From Pleurodeles waltl (lineage: Eukaryota > Chordata > Amphibia > Caudata > Salamandridae): 64,000 bases of DNA. Position numbers and translations under genes: made by a program. Shown piece after piece: positions 23,016 through 35,100 of the stretch; positions within the stretch are counted from its first letter, which is position 1, and each line of letters begins with the position of its first letter. The notes beneath the pieces are model-generated. The model was not told where the DNA came from and ran no database searches. It saw only the letters and a list, made by a program, of their open reading frames with translations. The stretch spans positions 850,343,978-850,407,977 of the forward strand of contig NC_090437.1 of assembly GCF_031143425.1 (NCBI RefSeq), written 5' to 3'.

Positions 23016-25619
23016 GTATTTTGTATTGGAATGTTAACCTTCCAGTACAAGAGCTATACTAGACTCACACAGACAACTTTGCACTATGGTATAAAGGTAA
23101 GTGCATAGCGCTTGGCATCCCAATTGTGCACAAACGCTAGGTAGAAAGGAGAAGAGTACCACATCTCTGTAGATGTGGCACTGCCCTGCCTTCTCCTCAC
23201 ACAACACATAACAGCATTTGTGGCTGCAGCGTTGCTTAGCATGGGAATTTATTAAATAGACCACTGAGAATTTTTAGACTGGTTTATTCAGTTGTCTCCT
23301 TTAGAATTCTTAGAGATTAAATAAAAACATTATTTTTTCTAGGAGTGTCTTTTCCAAACATTGCAGAATAGTGTGTCTTTCAGCATTCAAATAAAATCTT
23401 GAGGCTGGTGTTCGTTGATTCCACAGTTAGGGAGAAGGAATATTCAGAAAACATTTAGGACTCTTAGGTTGCACTTATGTGACCAAAAGTGCCTGGTGAA
23501 GACGAAAATGACAGATCGTAATTACTTGAATGAGGTTCTACGTACATTTACGCCCGCAAGGTGGAGTCTACAAAAAAACTTGCAGGTAAATGCTGGACCT
23601 TCCTCATGACAGGTTTAAGACTAGTGATGGGCAAATAGGGGAAGCAGTGAAAAAGGTAATTGGGGTATTCGAAATTACACCTAAATTCACATTTTTGAGT
23701 AGTACTCATCATTAGTTGTCACATCCAATTGGTCACTCAGCTTTGGAGCCCAAAAAAAACACCTGAAGCTTGTAAATACATTTGGCTTTACAACACGCTT
23801 ATTTTTTTATTGAGGTGTATGAACAAAAGTTGCTAAGTGGAAAAAAAACGCTGGTTTGCTTTGACATCTTAACCCTAGACGTAAGCAGTACGATTTTCTA
23901 CAAGCTGCAAATCTCTCACTTTCACGTTATGTTGTAGATTTAGCTGTACAATAGTTTGGGAGATTCAGTTTCCATAACTTGCAGTCTTCAAGATCCATTC
24001 AGCTGTGCAGATGAAATGAATTTGCATGGTCAAGTTGTCCTTGGGAAAATCACTTTTTGTAGGCTGTGGACCTCAACAATCAGGTGGAGCAGGACATGAA
24101 GCAGACTTAATACAGCAAACGTCCAATGGAGAGATATTAATGTTTGTAAATGGCTTCCAGATGACAGGAGGTAAACTGGCTTCCTACCTTTGCTTTGCAT
24201 CCTGAATTTCATCAACAGTTAAACTGCATCTTGTTAATCCTAGTAGTGCCCTGATGACAGCTGTCCAGCTATTGCTGCTCCTATTGATGCCTTGGAATCT
24301 CCATACAATAAGAGGTCTTCTTTTCATAAAGATCTGAATATGCCTTACATTGAGAATAAATGAGGGGTATGGTTGACATGTAATCTAGCTAATATCCACT
24401 AGTATTTAAGGTCAAGGCAGTTTCCTGAAAACACGACAGCTATTCCTTGGGGATTTAATTTGTACACCAACAAGACAGGATAGTAAATTAGGTCTTTTGC
24501 TTTGTAGGAAGAGATGTTTTCTCATTGAAAAGGGCATTGTATCACTTCATTTATGTTTGAGCCCTGACAAACAAACTCCCCGAATTACTGGACTTGGGCT
24601 ACAACACTCTGGCCCTCCTTTAAGGGATTGTCCCCAGGAAAAATACATAGATTATGTAACCCAGAATTGTCTGTAGCAATCAACTGTCTTAGAAGTATGT
24701 GAGTGTGACACTCAACAGTTTCAGGGAAGTTATGTTTAGAACTATAGTACTGCAAATATCCATAAGAAGAAAAGAATGTACTCCTTGTGGAAAATGCTGG
24801 CCATCATCCATAGCAGACCTTAGATTGTACAGCCTAGAAATCACACTGCACTTCTTCTATATAAGCCTAAGAAGAAAACCTGTATGTGAAAGACCATTCT
24901 GTTGCAATGCTTTGTCTAATGCATGCAGGCTTTGTTTATATCAAAATATGACCTTAATTACGAGAACATGCACTCTTGACCAATGTTCTTCTCACCAATC
25001 TATTTCAAGCTCCAGTGTGCATTAGGGTGGCCACATCTCTCCATCCAACTCCGGACATTAATTCCAGTCTGAACTTTGGTGTGCTAGCTTAATGAATTCA
25101 GAGTGCTGTAATGTAGTTTTGTTTCCATTGAACTAAAGAGATCAACACACCTGAAATCAATGATTTGTAGGTGAAAAGTTCCGGAATGGTGAAAGTGTTC
25201 ATAATGACAAGGAGTAAGGTGGTCAAACTAGTGTATATATGGACCTTTTCATCTAGTTTTGTTCTTAAGAAAGGCTTCTTACTTGTAGTGGTGGAGATAT
25301 GGCACTCTGTATTTTGAAGAATAATCTAGGGGGCAGGACAAGCAGAGGTCCAGAGCATACATATCCTTGTCAGATTCTGGTGCAGCCCTATCTTCCGGGG
25401 CATTGCTCAATATCTGAGGCAAGAAGGATAGACGCTCAGGTGCTTGGGAAACATCCTTGCATGCTGATGGGGACCTTTCTGACTCAATCTGGCAGATAAG
25501 CCTCTGCAGAGGTCCTAGAGGCCTACAAAGTGACAAAGATAGCATCTGCATATCCTTCCTAAATTTGGGCTATTGGGGACACCCAATGTATTAATTTATT
25601 TTATGGTGTAAGGCTTCCA
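23016..25619. other. Gene-free DNA
   Basis: No supported gene or RNA; short open frames lack any recognisable motif. Poly-A and poly-T runs occur near 23570 and 23850. Confidence 0.4.
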
Positions 25620-26560
25620 CCTGGGACCTCACCGGTGACAAGATTGGGTGCAGCAACATGGAAGGCTGCAAACATGCAAATCGATTGGTCTGGTAAATGT
25701 ATCCCCTTATTGCATGGTGTGTTTCTTTCAGACAAGACCACTTTTAAATTTAGAGGGTGGGACTCTCTGAGAAGTTCCCAACTAAGAGATGTGACAATGG
25801 GTGGACAGCTTAAAGCTTTTACTGAAATCAAAGAGGAGTTAGGGTTGCTCCAATCCCAATTATATAGATTCCTCCAATTCTGTCACCCTATTGAGCCATT
25901 TCTGGCTGAACATCACGATATACCTGAGTACAGCTCTCTTGAGACTAAATTGACAATGTTCCCTCTCCCATCAACTGGGGAACTATTCAATATATACAAG
26001 ACGTTAGCTGTCTATTCCCACAGCATACTTGATTGGCCTCAAAAGAGGTGTGAGGCACACATTGTTGTAGTCCAAGCTGAGGGGTGGACCTTTGCGCTTA
26101 TGGCCCAGAGTGAAGCTGCCATCAAATATAGACTACATCTATTACAGTTTAATTGTTTAGGCAGAATCTACCAGGCATTTAAAGAAGCCCAGGACCTGAG
26201 TGCTGGAGATGTCAGACTGCAGTAGGCAATTTTATTCACATCATCTGGACGTGTACACGGCTCATACCCTTCTTCAATCGAATTTGACCAAATATTTGAG
26301 CTACTAAATGATCCAGAGGATAAAGGCTTTACAAACACTCAGAAGGCAGTTCAGTAGTTGGGGCTAAAACTGTGGGAAAAGGATATTGCACAAAATTGGA
26401 GGAAGTCACCCCCCTCCGATAGCAACAAGATGGGAACATGGTATATGCAGATGCCTTATCCTCAAAATCCTGATACCAAATGAGAGACTGTCCTTGCAAA
26501 CGTCATACGACTTGGAGCAGATTGGAGGATCATTTTGAGTCACAATCATTGATTTACACT
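25620..26560 (+). pseudogene. L1-type LINE ORF2 C-terminal fragment
   Basis: The open frame 25635-26225 (196 aa) has the pattern of the region after the reverse transcriptase in L1-clade ORF2: LYRFLQFCHPIEPFL, then EYSSLETKL, an LFNIYKTLA helix, and the IKYRLHLLQFNCLGRIYQ motif. After the stop the frame shifts and reads GNFIHIIWTCTRLIPFF, resembling the W-x-C motif near the ORF2 C-terminus. The 5' part (endonuclease and RT) is absent, as in a 5'-truncated retroposition. It is degraded by a frameshift and stops. Further downstream 27479-27575, with AATAAAAAAGCTTATTAAAAAA, may be its 3' UTR end. Assignment is by residue pattern only. Confidence 0.55.
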
Positions 26561-26660
26561 ATTCATTTGCCAGCAAGTTTGACATCTATCATTCCAAATA
26601 CAATATGCCAGTTGAAGGGAATTCAATGTATGTTTCAATATGTGTAGATTGATATCTCGA

Positions 26661-27478
26661 TTTTGTGATGCAGCGGACTACCAGAGCGTCCCTTTTTCGG
26701 ACCACAGTCGGGCCGGCAGTACACATTTTGGGACGCTGGTACCACCCCAGCCTGTTTTTTGGGGCTCTTTTGACGTTTTTGCTGCGGTGTGGCCCAAGAG
26801 GCACATTCCGTGCTCTGGGGTTGCGCCGCGGCCCATGGCAGCCTCCCTGACTTCCCTTCCCACTTACCTTCTGTGGGTCCTTTCTCTTTTTTCTTCTTTC
26901 TTCTTCTTTTTCCTCTGCCTTCTTGTCTTTTTTCTTCTTGGTCTTCCATATTGTCTTCTTTGGTGTTTGTCTTCCAGGCATGCCTTGTTCCTTTTCCTTT
27001 TATACTTGGTCTTTTTTCTCATTCATTTCTATGTGGCCTTTCCCAATCCTGTTGTTTGTTCTTCCTGTTTGTCACTTCCTGTTTCATGGTATATAAGCAC
27101 TGCAGTTCCCTCTATCCTTGCATTGCAAACACTTCCGTCTTGGTGGTGATCCTCGCTCCTGTTTCCAGTTTTCTACTAGCTCCTGCTTTTTCCCTCGTTT
27201 TGAATTCTATTTTTTTTGCCTTTTTTAAAATAGTTTTTTCATCTTTTCCAGGCGTTCCTGTGATGGAGTTTTTTTTCCCATTCCTTGGGTTTTTCCTCTG
27301 GGACTCCATCTGGAGGGTACAATCTGCCTTTGCATTTTTCCTAGTCAGCAGCACCGTGGCTACTAGAAGGGGTCGCCCTTATCTCAGCCAGTCCAGAACC
27401 ATTAAGAAACCAGGTGTCCCTCCTAACACTGCAGCCTACTGTGGTAAGAGACGTGCAGACAGTGACAGATTTAAATAA
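26661..27478 (+). mobile_element. Pyrimidine-rich promoter-like block splitting the L1 tail
   Basis: A CpG-containing 5' part (26661-26850) is followed by about 500 bp of C/T-rich DNA and a TATA-like GGTATATAAGCACTGCAG at 27086-27104. Long open frames on both strands here are driven by composition (Phe/Leu/Ser on plus, Lys/Arg/Glu on minus) and are not called as genes. The block lies between L1-like sequence and an L1-like 3' end. It may be a solo LTR of another family or an unusual L1 3' UTR; no clean target duplication was found. Confidence 0.35.
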
Positions 27479-29619
27479 TATGTCTACTACCGTGTTTGGG
27501 TGAGTCTGCATGTCCATGTCCTGAACTTTTTGGTTTTTGTTTATGAAAACTCAATAAAAAAGCTTATTAAAAAACAAGACTGCAATTCCTATACGTTTGT
27601 TGTAAAAAGTGAATTTCCGAGGGCTGTACATATTTGTTGAATATTTGGCTTAGCCCGCCTGCCTCCTCATGTTCTTTCCTTTTTCTCTGCATTCTCAGGG
27701 TTATACATTTGAGGGTTTGATTATGTGGTCCAATCAGCAGATGACTGCTATCCCTGCATTCATTTGCTGTCTTTCCTCTGCCGACAAGCTTGATTGTAGG
27801 CATGTTAACAGGTATTAGCATTCCATAAAAAGTCTTTAATATCGAAGAGTTTGCTGTTTGTCCTAAAAAGCATCAGCATACCCTCTTTTTCATGGAATAT
27901 TCGATAATGGCAATGTAATAAATAGGTCAGCACACTTTCTCAGGCATTTTTTTTCTTAGTCAATCAATCATTATAAAACAGTTGACAACTACTAGTAAGA
28001 GATTGTAAAAGCATGCTTATGCATGAGTCATTTCCACACTGCCACCACATTTTAAGGTGGACTCTCGCTCCATCATTTTCATCATGCATTTGACAAAAAC
28101 TGTGCCACGGCCACTGAACAATCCTCTCTCTATGTACCACCAATGAAGATTAATGCTTCAGCAGATCTCTTTATATTGTACCTAATAAAAATAGTTTTGA
28201 GTCATTGTCGTCCAAGAGAAGAATACAGCCTTTTGACGAAAGAGTGGTGCAACAATGTTTTTGGTGATACGCCATTTCATCAACAAACAGAATCCGAGTA
28301 AAAACACAAATTTGCAGAGCCAGCAGGTATTGCTTGCATTTTCAGTTATCAACCAGACCTCCTCACTTTGAAAATAATAAATGGTTGTTGTGTGCGTGTG
28401 AGTCTGTTTGTTATGGATGTGTGTGGGGCAGTGATTGTAGGGATGTTGTTCTGTGTGTGCCTGTGTGAGTGTCAGTGTCAGTGAATTGTGTTCTGCAGAG
28501 TGAGTTCAAATCCCTACAAGAACAATCCAGCCCTTTCATCGTTCTGAGGTCAGCGGTTTTAGTACCATTAAGTGTTGGTTAATAGCAGCATCTGGTATTT
28601 TCAGCTATTAGAAACATCACAAGTGGGGTACAAAGTGTTATATATTTAAAAAAAAAAAAATGTCAGTATTTGCATGCGTGGTGTGTATGTCTACTAAACA
28701 AAGTAGAACCTATTGGCAGTGTCAGTGCTTGCTAACTGATGATAGGGATAGTTTTCAAACAGGTACATCCAGTGGAGGAAGTAAAGAGAAAAACAAGTTA
28801 ATTACCTGCTTGATGCTTGGGCTCATCCAAAATCTGTGCAACATTCAAGTAAGGGCATGAGGTGAGGACACACACTAGCTTTGGGTATTCAGAGGCAAGA
28901 AGTAAGACTTCAAAGGATTCAAGATTCTGCAGAATGGCTCCTGCTTGCATTGCTGTTGGTATGACTTAACTGCCACAGAAGTACTCCATTGGCTGCTTAT
29001 GACTTGCTATATCCCCTTCAAGGCCCTCTGAATTGCACATTATGCATTCTACATAATAGGACCAATATTCCAGTCATGTTAGCTGCGCTGGTACTGTCCA
29101 AGACAGAATGTCCACTCCAGTAGCCACCTAAGGATTTAAGGTTATCATTTCACCAAGGTCCTCTTAGAAGAACCATCTTTCTCAGAGCAATCTGCCAAAG
29201 ATAGAGCTCACTGCTTGGGTGCATTCAAAAACTCAAGATAACTTCTTCTTCCTATGGGATGTTAAAATGAGGCTACTACATTCCAGCTCCTTAAGTGGTC
29301 TTTTTGTTGATTCACTACCAGCTGCTTTATCACCTGCGCATTATTATCTCGACTAACACCCTGTTGCGCTCAGGGCCCATATTCTTACTTCTCTTCTTTT
29401 GGCAGACCTTTATAGGAGTCTCGAGGGGAAAAGGGGAGTTAAAATCAGTTCTTCACGAGGGGCAAAGGGGAGTTAAAATCAGTTCTTCAAATCAATTAAC
29501 AGTGTAAACTATTTGATCACACATTGAATCCAGGAGACCAAAATTAAAGTTAAAGAGTTTATTACAAATTAAGGGCCAACCTAATGTAAATCTCAAAAAA
29601 ACATGCTGTATAAATACGA
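27479..29619. other. Probable L1 3' end, then gene-free DNA up to the ERV
   Basis: 27479-27575 ends in AATAAAAAAGCTTATTAAAAAA and fits a LINE 3' terminus. A TG-rich microsatellite-like run lies at 28390-28480. A 34-bp unit beginning CGAGGGG is duplicated in tandem at 29422-29489. No coding sequence is supported. Confidence 0.45.
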
Positions 29620-31300
29620 TGTAGTAAACATTTTAGTGCTGTCCCTAATTTCACAGAAGTCATCTATATGTGACAATATATGCATTATGTTAATCAAAGT
29701 ACTATTAGCTGATTATAGAAAGATGCACCAAGAAGACATTTTAAATGTGCATTTATGTAGACTGAAGTTAGAAACTCTGGTGTTCTAGAGGGTAAACTAA
29801 ATGTTTAAAAGATTTAATTGATATTACGTTATAATTTAGACATTAGACTAACAGTATGTATTGAAACAACATTGAATTTCTAGTGACTAATGATTTAAAT
29901 GCGTGTGCACAGAGAAACATAGTACTGCATTATATTGACTGAAATGTATTAACTGAGTCATTTCATTTAAAGTGACTGTGACATGAATATTAAATAAGAA
30001 TTATTAATGTTGAGTTTATAAGTTTGTATATTAAAATGTGTTTATGAGGACATTTAATGAAATGTGTTGTTTTAACTCACTTGCATTAGCCTAAGTGAGG
30101 CCTGTTAGGCCTGCATTTCATGACTGCAGAGAATGCTGATTCATTTTCATAGTGTGAACTTTCTTTTATACTTCGTTCCCTTGAGAAGATTGGCTTTGGT
30201 AATAGACCCCTATTGTTTTAGACATAGAGAGAAGTGAAACAATGTCCTTGAATGTAGAACATCCTCAACTGTGGACTGGCATTATATACAATTGTTTCAA
30301 TCTTGTGTGGAGCTACATGGATAGATGATGTTCCCATGACAGCCCTGGAAAGATGTGCTAATGTTGCAACTTGGAGTCATGTGATCAACTGCTATTGGAT
30401 GATGGCTCTTCAACGTAAAATGGACTGTCACCCAGAGTGAATCAGATTGTCGTATGAAAGTTGATATGTCACTAACTAGTTGGACTTTGGTCAGATTCTC
30501 CCTTGGTCAGATTCCTACTCAGAATCCACACAGAAGAAACTGATGAAGAAGCCCGCATGCTGACCCCCTTGGAGAGATATCTTCCTCTCTGTTTGCCCCT
30601 TTGAAATGCCTTTTTGAGACTTAGAGAGTTTGCCTAACCGATTGCAGAAGACTCTTGATCAACCTTCTGACATGCTGATGCTTTTCCTTTTTACTTATCT
30701 TTTGCGTACCTTAGTTAGGACCATGTTGTCCAAGATTACCTGTTTCCAAATTCTTTTATCCTTTTTGTTCTTTTTGTCCTTTTCCCACATGTGCTCTAAC
30801 CCACACTAGTTATCCCTTAATCTAGCTAATAGTACGGTTTTCCCAGTGCTCAGCTAAATTGAATCTTTGATGATTTGAATTACATTCATGCGTGTTAAAG
30901 CTGAGAAACATGTATTCTCTGTTCCTCAGATTCTCTTGTTAATGTTTTGCATTATTCTTGTAGAATGCTTAGTTTTATTAATGTTAGTTTGTCTGCGCTT
31001 GTTTCGTCACTCTGGACAACCCTTGGTGATTCTGTATCTTTATAACTTTGCATTGCGAAATGTTTAAATGACATTAAGCTTCAGTTTGAAATAAATCCTT
31101 TAAGTTTATTCCTGACTGGAGTTTTCCTTATATAGTCAAATTCGTCATATTGTTTAAATTAATTGGACTGAATTGAAAAGGTGATGTAAGGTTCTACCAC
31201 ATCCCGTTGCAGAGTCCACATCCTGTTGCAGGGTCCAAAGATCCATCGACCTGAAGTTAAGCAGTGATTCCTTAAAAGGATGAAAATACTCCAGCTGATC
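29620..31300 (+). repeat. 5' LTR of the ERV
   Basis: Starts TGTAGT, aligns over its length with 44427-44661 joined to 50627-51987, and ends near CTCCA at 31289-31293, within a few bases of the primer-binding site. About 1.67 kb, long for a retroviral LTR. An AATAAA at 31089-31094 is the likely poly(A) signal; the matching place in the 3' LTR reads TATAAAAAT, so the signal is lost there. Confidence 0.85.
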
Positions 31301-31321
31301 TGGTAGCAGAGGAATGGTTTA
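31301..31321 (+). promoter_or_regulatory. Primer-binding site, initiator tRNA-Met type
   Basis: TGGTAGCAGAGGAATGGTTT begins at 31301. It is complementary to the 3' end of vertebrate initiator tRNA-Met (known to end CATCCTCTGCTACCA) for its first 12 bases, with one extra A after them before the match resumes. It sits directly after the 5' LTR, as expected for priming minus-strand DNA synthesis. Confidence 0.75.
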
Positions 31322-32199
31322 TCTCACGAGGAGGGAGAACCATTCACGTATAGTGTTAAGGAGATAGGATTGGCCCCATGCAATTGCCCAGTCCAAATTT
31401 TGCCCACCCCGAATTTTGTCCCAATTATCCATTCTGAAGGATGAAGTTCCAGCATCGTGCCTACAAGAAACAGGTATGTGAGTATTAATAGGGTTTTGCG
31501 CTTGCATTGCTCTCGGCTTGAAGATTGCGGTAAAGTGTGATGTTGTGAAGTGTTTTGCAGAGTCGTCATACCCATTTGATTGTGGAGCTTATTGCTCAAA
31601 AATGTCCTTGGTTGTTGTTGTTGACAGGTCTGTTATGGCCTAAGATCCCTGGATAACACACAAGTGTAGAAGACACTTTGTTAATTCATTGTCTGCAGTG
31701 AGGTACTTGCCATGGGACATCATTGGCAGTTCCAATAGTTTTCCTTGAGGGAGTGTGAGTTGTGGTTGGTATTACGTGAATCCTGAGTTCACATGGAGGA
31801 TGTGTATGAACCGGAGTGAGAACTGCTGGTTCAGTTTCAATCATTGTGTAATTGTGAAAGCTATAGCCGGAAAGTATATCTCTGTATAGCTTTGTAGTAT
31901 TTGAGCTCCTACCTTGCAGTGTGCAGACAGGTTCCTGGTTTTTGCTCACAGTATTTTGCATTAGAGGTGTGTGTGAGCAAGTGTGTGAGGGAGAATTGCA
32001 AAGCAACTGCAGCTGCTGAAAGAAGTGAGTGTGACGTCATTTTGTGCTGTAACGTGCTGGTATTGGTGGACAGTGCCATGATGTTATTGGTTGGGAACAT
32101 CTAGAGAAAAGGATTCTGGGATTGAAATGACTTCCTTATTCGATCGAAAAGACTTTGATTAAAATGAAGTTCTTTAAAGTTTTAAAGAGTATGTGAAGA
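31322..32199 (+). other. ERV leader between primer-binding site and gag
   Basis: No coding sequence recognised. Packaging and splice-donor elements would be expected here, but none can be pointed to with confidence. Confidence 0.4.
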
Positions 32200-35100
32200 G
32201 GAGATGTGTTTATTCCTGCCAGAGTGGGTATAGAAGCCTTCCCGAAAGGAACTCTAGGTCATTATGTGTCATCTGTTAAAGGATTTCATATATGTTTGTG
32301 GCTTGAACAGTGGAGCACAATTACTGAAAAAGAAGGTGCTTTAGCATTTCCCTATTACAGATCTCTTAAACTGAGAATTGTAGACAATTTGAGGTGAATA
32401 TCATATGAGATGAAACCGCCTCCAAGACCCACACAGTTTGAAGCCCTTAGTACTTGGGACCTCATAGCACAAGAGAAAATGGCAAATAAAAATGAGAACA
32501 GAATGCAGAAAAGCAATTCTTGCAGAGGCTAAACAGGATACAGAGCAGAAAATGTGGAGATCAGATATACTTAAGGGAGTCAGAATGTATCCATCTATTT
32601 CAAATGAAGATAGTGAAAGCACAAAACCTAAGACTAGGAAAAAGACAGGAAAGGCAGAACAGACAACAGAAGCTCAGGATAGAAAAGAAAGTGACATATT
32701 AGAGTGATTCAATTAAGATCCTGATGAATCATCCAGCTCTGTATCATTCAATTGAAGAAGGATCAAAAATGGAAACAGCACCTAATGTAATCCCAAATCT
32801 GCCAACTGGTCTAGTTGCACAGACCTGAATAAGATAGTGTTAAGTCTGTCTGCAAATTCACTGACACAGATTCCTGACGTGAACCAACTAGTTCAGAGTG
32901 TTAATACAATTCAGCCCATAACAAGTCCATTTGTGAACTAGGTTGTGCCAAATTCTAATGTGAACCAGATGGTGTAGTCACCTTATGTGAATCCGTCTGT
33001 ACTAAAATTGTATTCCAAATCAACCTGTGCCAATGTTTAGTCCAGTTCAGGCAATGCCAAACGTTACCCAGAGTCTAACAGGACAAAGTTTCAGTAGTGC
33101 CCTAACAGGACAGAGTGTAGGAATGACAATTCCTCAAAATCAGACAGATCAAATGGGTCAACATGCATTAACAGTTTCTGCGACTATAGGTCCCGTTGTC
33201 CCTTTGTATGCTCCAGGTACATCTGGAAGCAATTCACACTCAATAAATGTTCTGACAGTACCTGATATACCAGTTACATCAGCTGGCATGCGAGATCAGT
33301 ATATCCTAATAATTCAAAAATGGTGAGAACATCTTCCCTCGTTAGACTATTAACCTTTATATGAGTTCCATACCCAAGCCGAATGACAGGTCAGACAGGA
33401 TTTACTCCTGATATGAGGTTTCCTCAGAGAACCTCGCCCTATTTTGTGCCCAGACCTGATCAAATTCTGAATGTAAATTGCAACAATCCACAGGGAGCAG
33501 AATCCTTCAATGCATCAGAGAACATGTCAAACTTAACTACCCCGAGTCAGTAGAATGTAGGTCCCTTAAGAGCCAGAATAATAATATCAGTTTGTGAGGT
33601 TTTACTGCACAACAGCTGACAGATTGGTTAAATAACTTGAACTCTGAAGGTGCAACAGGTTTAACAAGTTACAATGTGAGACTGGAAGAGACACCTGAGG
33701 GAGGTAGATCAGTGAATGTGCCCAGATTAAAACTAGAATTGAGTGAAATGTTTTAGGAACGTTAGATACAGCTCAATTGAAAACTTGCACAGCAGATAAA
33801 CTGCGGTTTGTGTCCAAAGACATTATTCAACGTGCAGGATAGGCTTATGAGAGATTAGCTGAAGAGGCAGAGAAATATGATGTGGATTTGGAGAAATCAA
33901 AACCCCTAAACATAAGTTACAGATTAGAGTTTAACACAAAGGACATAGCTAACATAATATCTCCTGGAATAAAAAGGCACATTAAACAATTGATTACATA
34001 CATTCAGAAATGGGGAGCTGCAGATAACTGGGAAGGCAAGCGGGTGAAGAAAATAGATCAGAAATAGAGCAAAGCCACACGTGCCTTCAGCAGGAGCAAA
34101 TCAAGCAGATGACAATGTAAAAATGTTACCCATGAGAGAAATACCAGGTGGAGGTTATGGTCATGTACCCTGGAGTAGGAGTGATATTTTGTTCTTTACA
34201 AATGAATACTTGAGCTTGAGAGAGAAACCAGTGGCGTGGAACAAGCAGACACAGAGATTCATGAAACGATCAAAATCTCAGTGGGAAGATTTGAACACGT
34301 TGATTGACATTGTGGTTCAGATTGATTCATGGACTGAATGCACAGTGAATGTTGATTGGCCTGACTGCAAAGCTCGAAGAGATCCAGTTACGGGTGCATC
34401 ATCTGAAGAGGTGACGAAAACGTTGTAGGAGGCTGGCCTGGCTTATAGGGGGTACCTGATGGTACTAACACCTTGTGCCAGGTCCAGTTATCCCTTATTA
34501 GTAGATTAGTAGTGCTCTAGCAGCATAGGCTGATAGATGTAGCTATAGCAGAGCAGCTTAGGCTGAACTAGGAGACATGCAAAGCTCCTACTATACAACT
34601 TATATCATATAGCTACTATATCATAAGAAACACAATACTCAGAGTTACTAAAAATAAAGGTACTTCATTTTAGTGACAATGTGCCAAAAATATCTTAGAG
34701 GATATACGCCATTAGGAGATAAGTAAATTAGACAAAATATACACACAAACAAAAATCAGGTAAGTAAAACAGTCAGAAAGTAGTGCAAACACTGTAGAAT
34801 ACAATAGGAGGCAATAGGCCTAGGGGCAACACAAACCATATACTAAGAAAGTGGAATGCGAACCATGAATGGACCCCTAGGCTAGTGTAGTGTGTAGAGG
34901 AAAAGTAGGAGTAAAGTACTACTATTTCCCCAGAGACACACTAAAATCCGTGATAGAGGATTCTGCAAAGACCACAACAGATTGCAAAGCACTGAAGACG
35001 GATTCCTGGACCTGAGGACCTGCAAAGGAAGGGGACCAAGTCCAAGAGTCGTGAAAGTGTCCGGGGGGGGGCATGAGTCCACTAAACCCCGGATGAAGAT

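Noticed and set aside
26789..27478. A 229-aa plus-strand hydrophobic frame that looks like a membrane protein
   Set aside because: The Phe/Leu/Ser richness comes from polypyrimidine DNA; no start context, no conserved motif, and an equally long antisense Lys/Arg frame.
28390..28480. TG-rich run as a possible regulatory element
   Set aside because: Looks like an interrupted microsatellite with no further signal.
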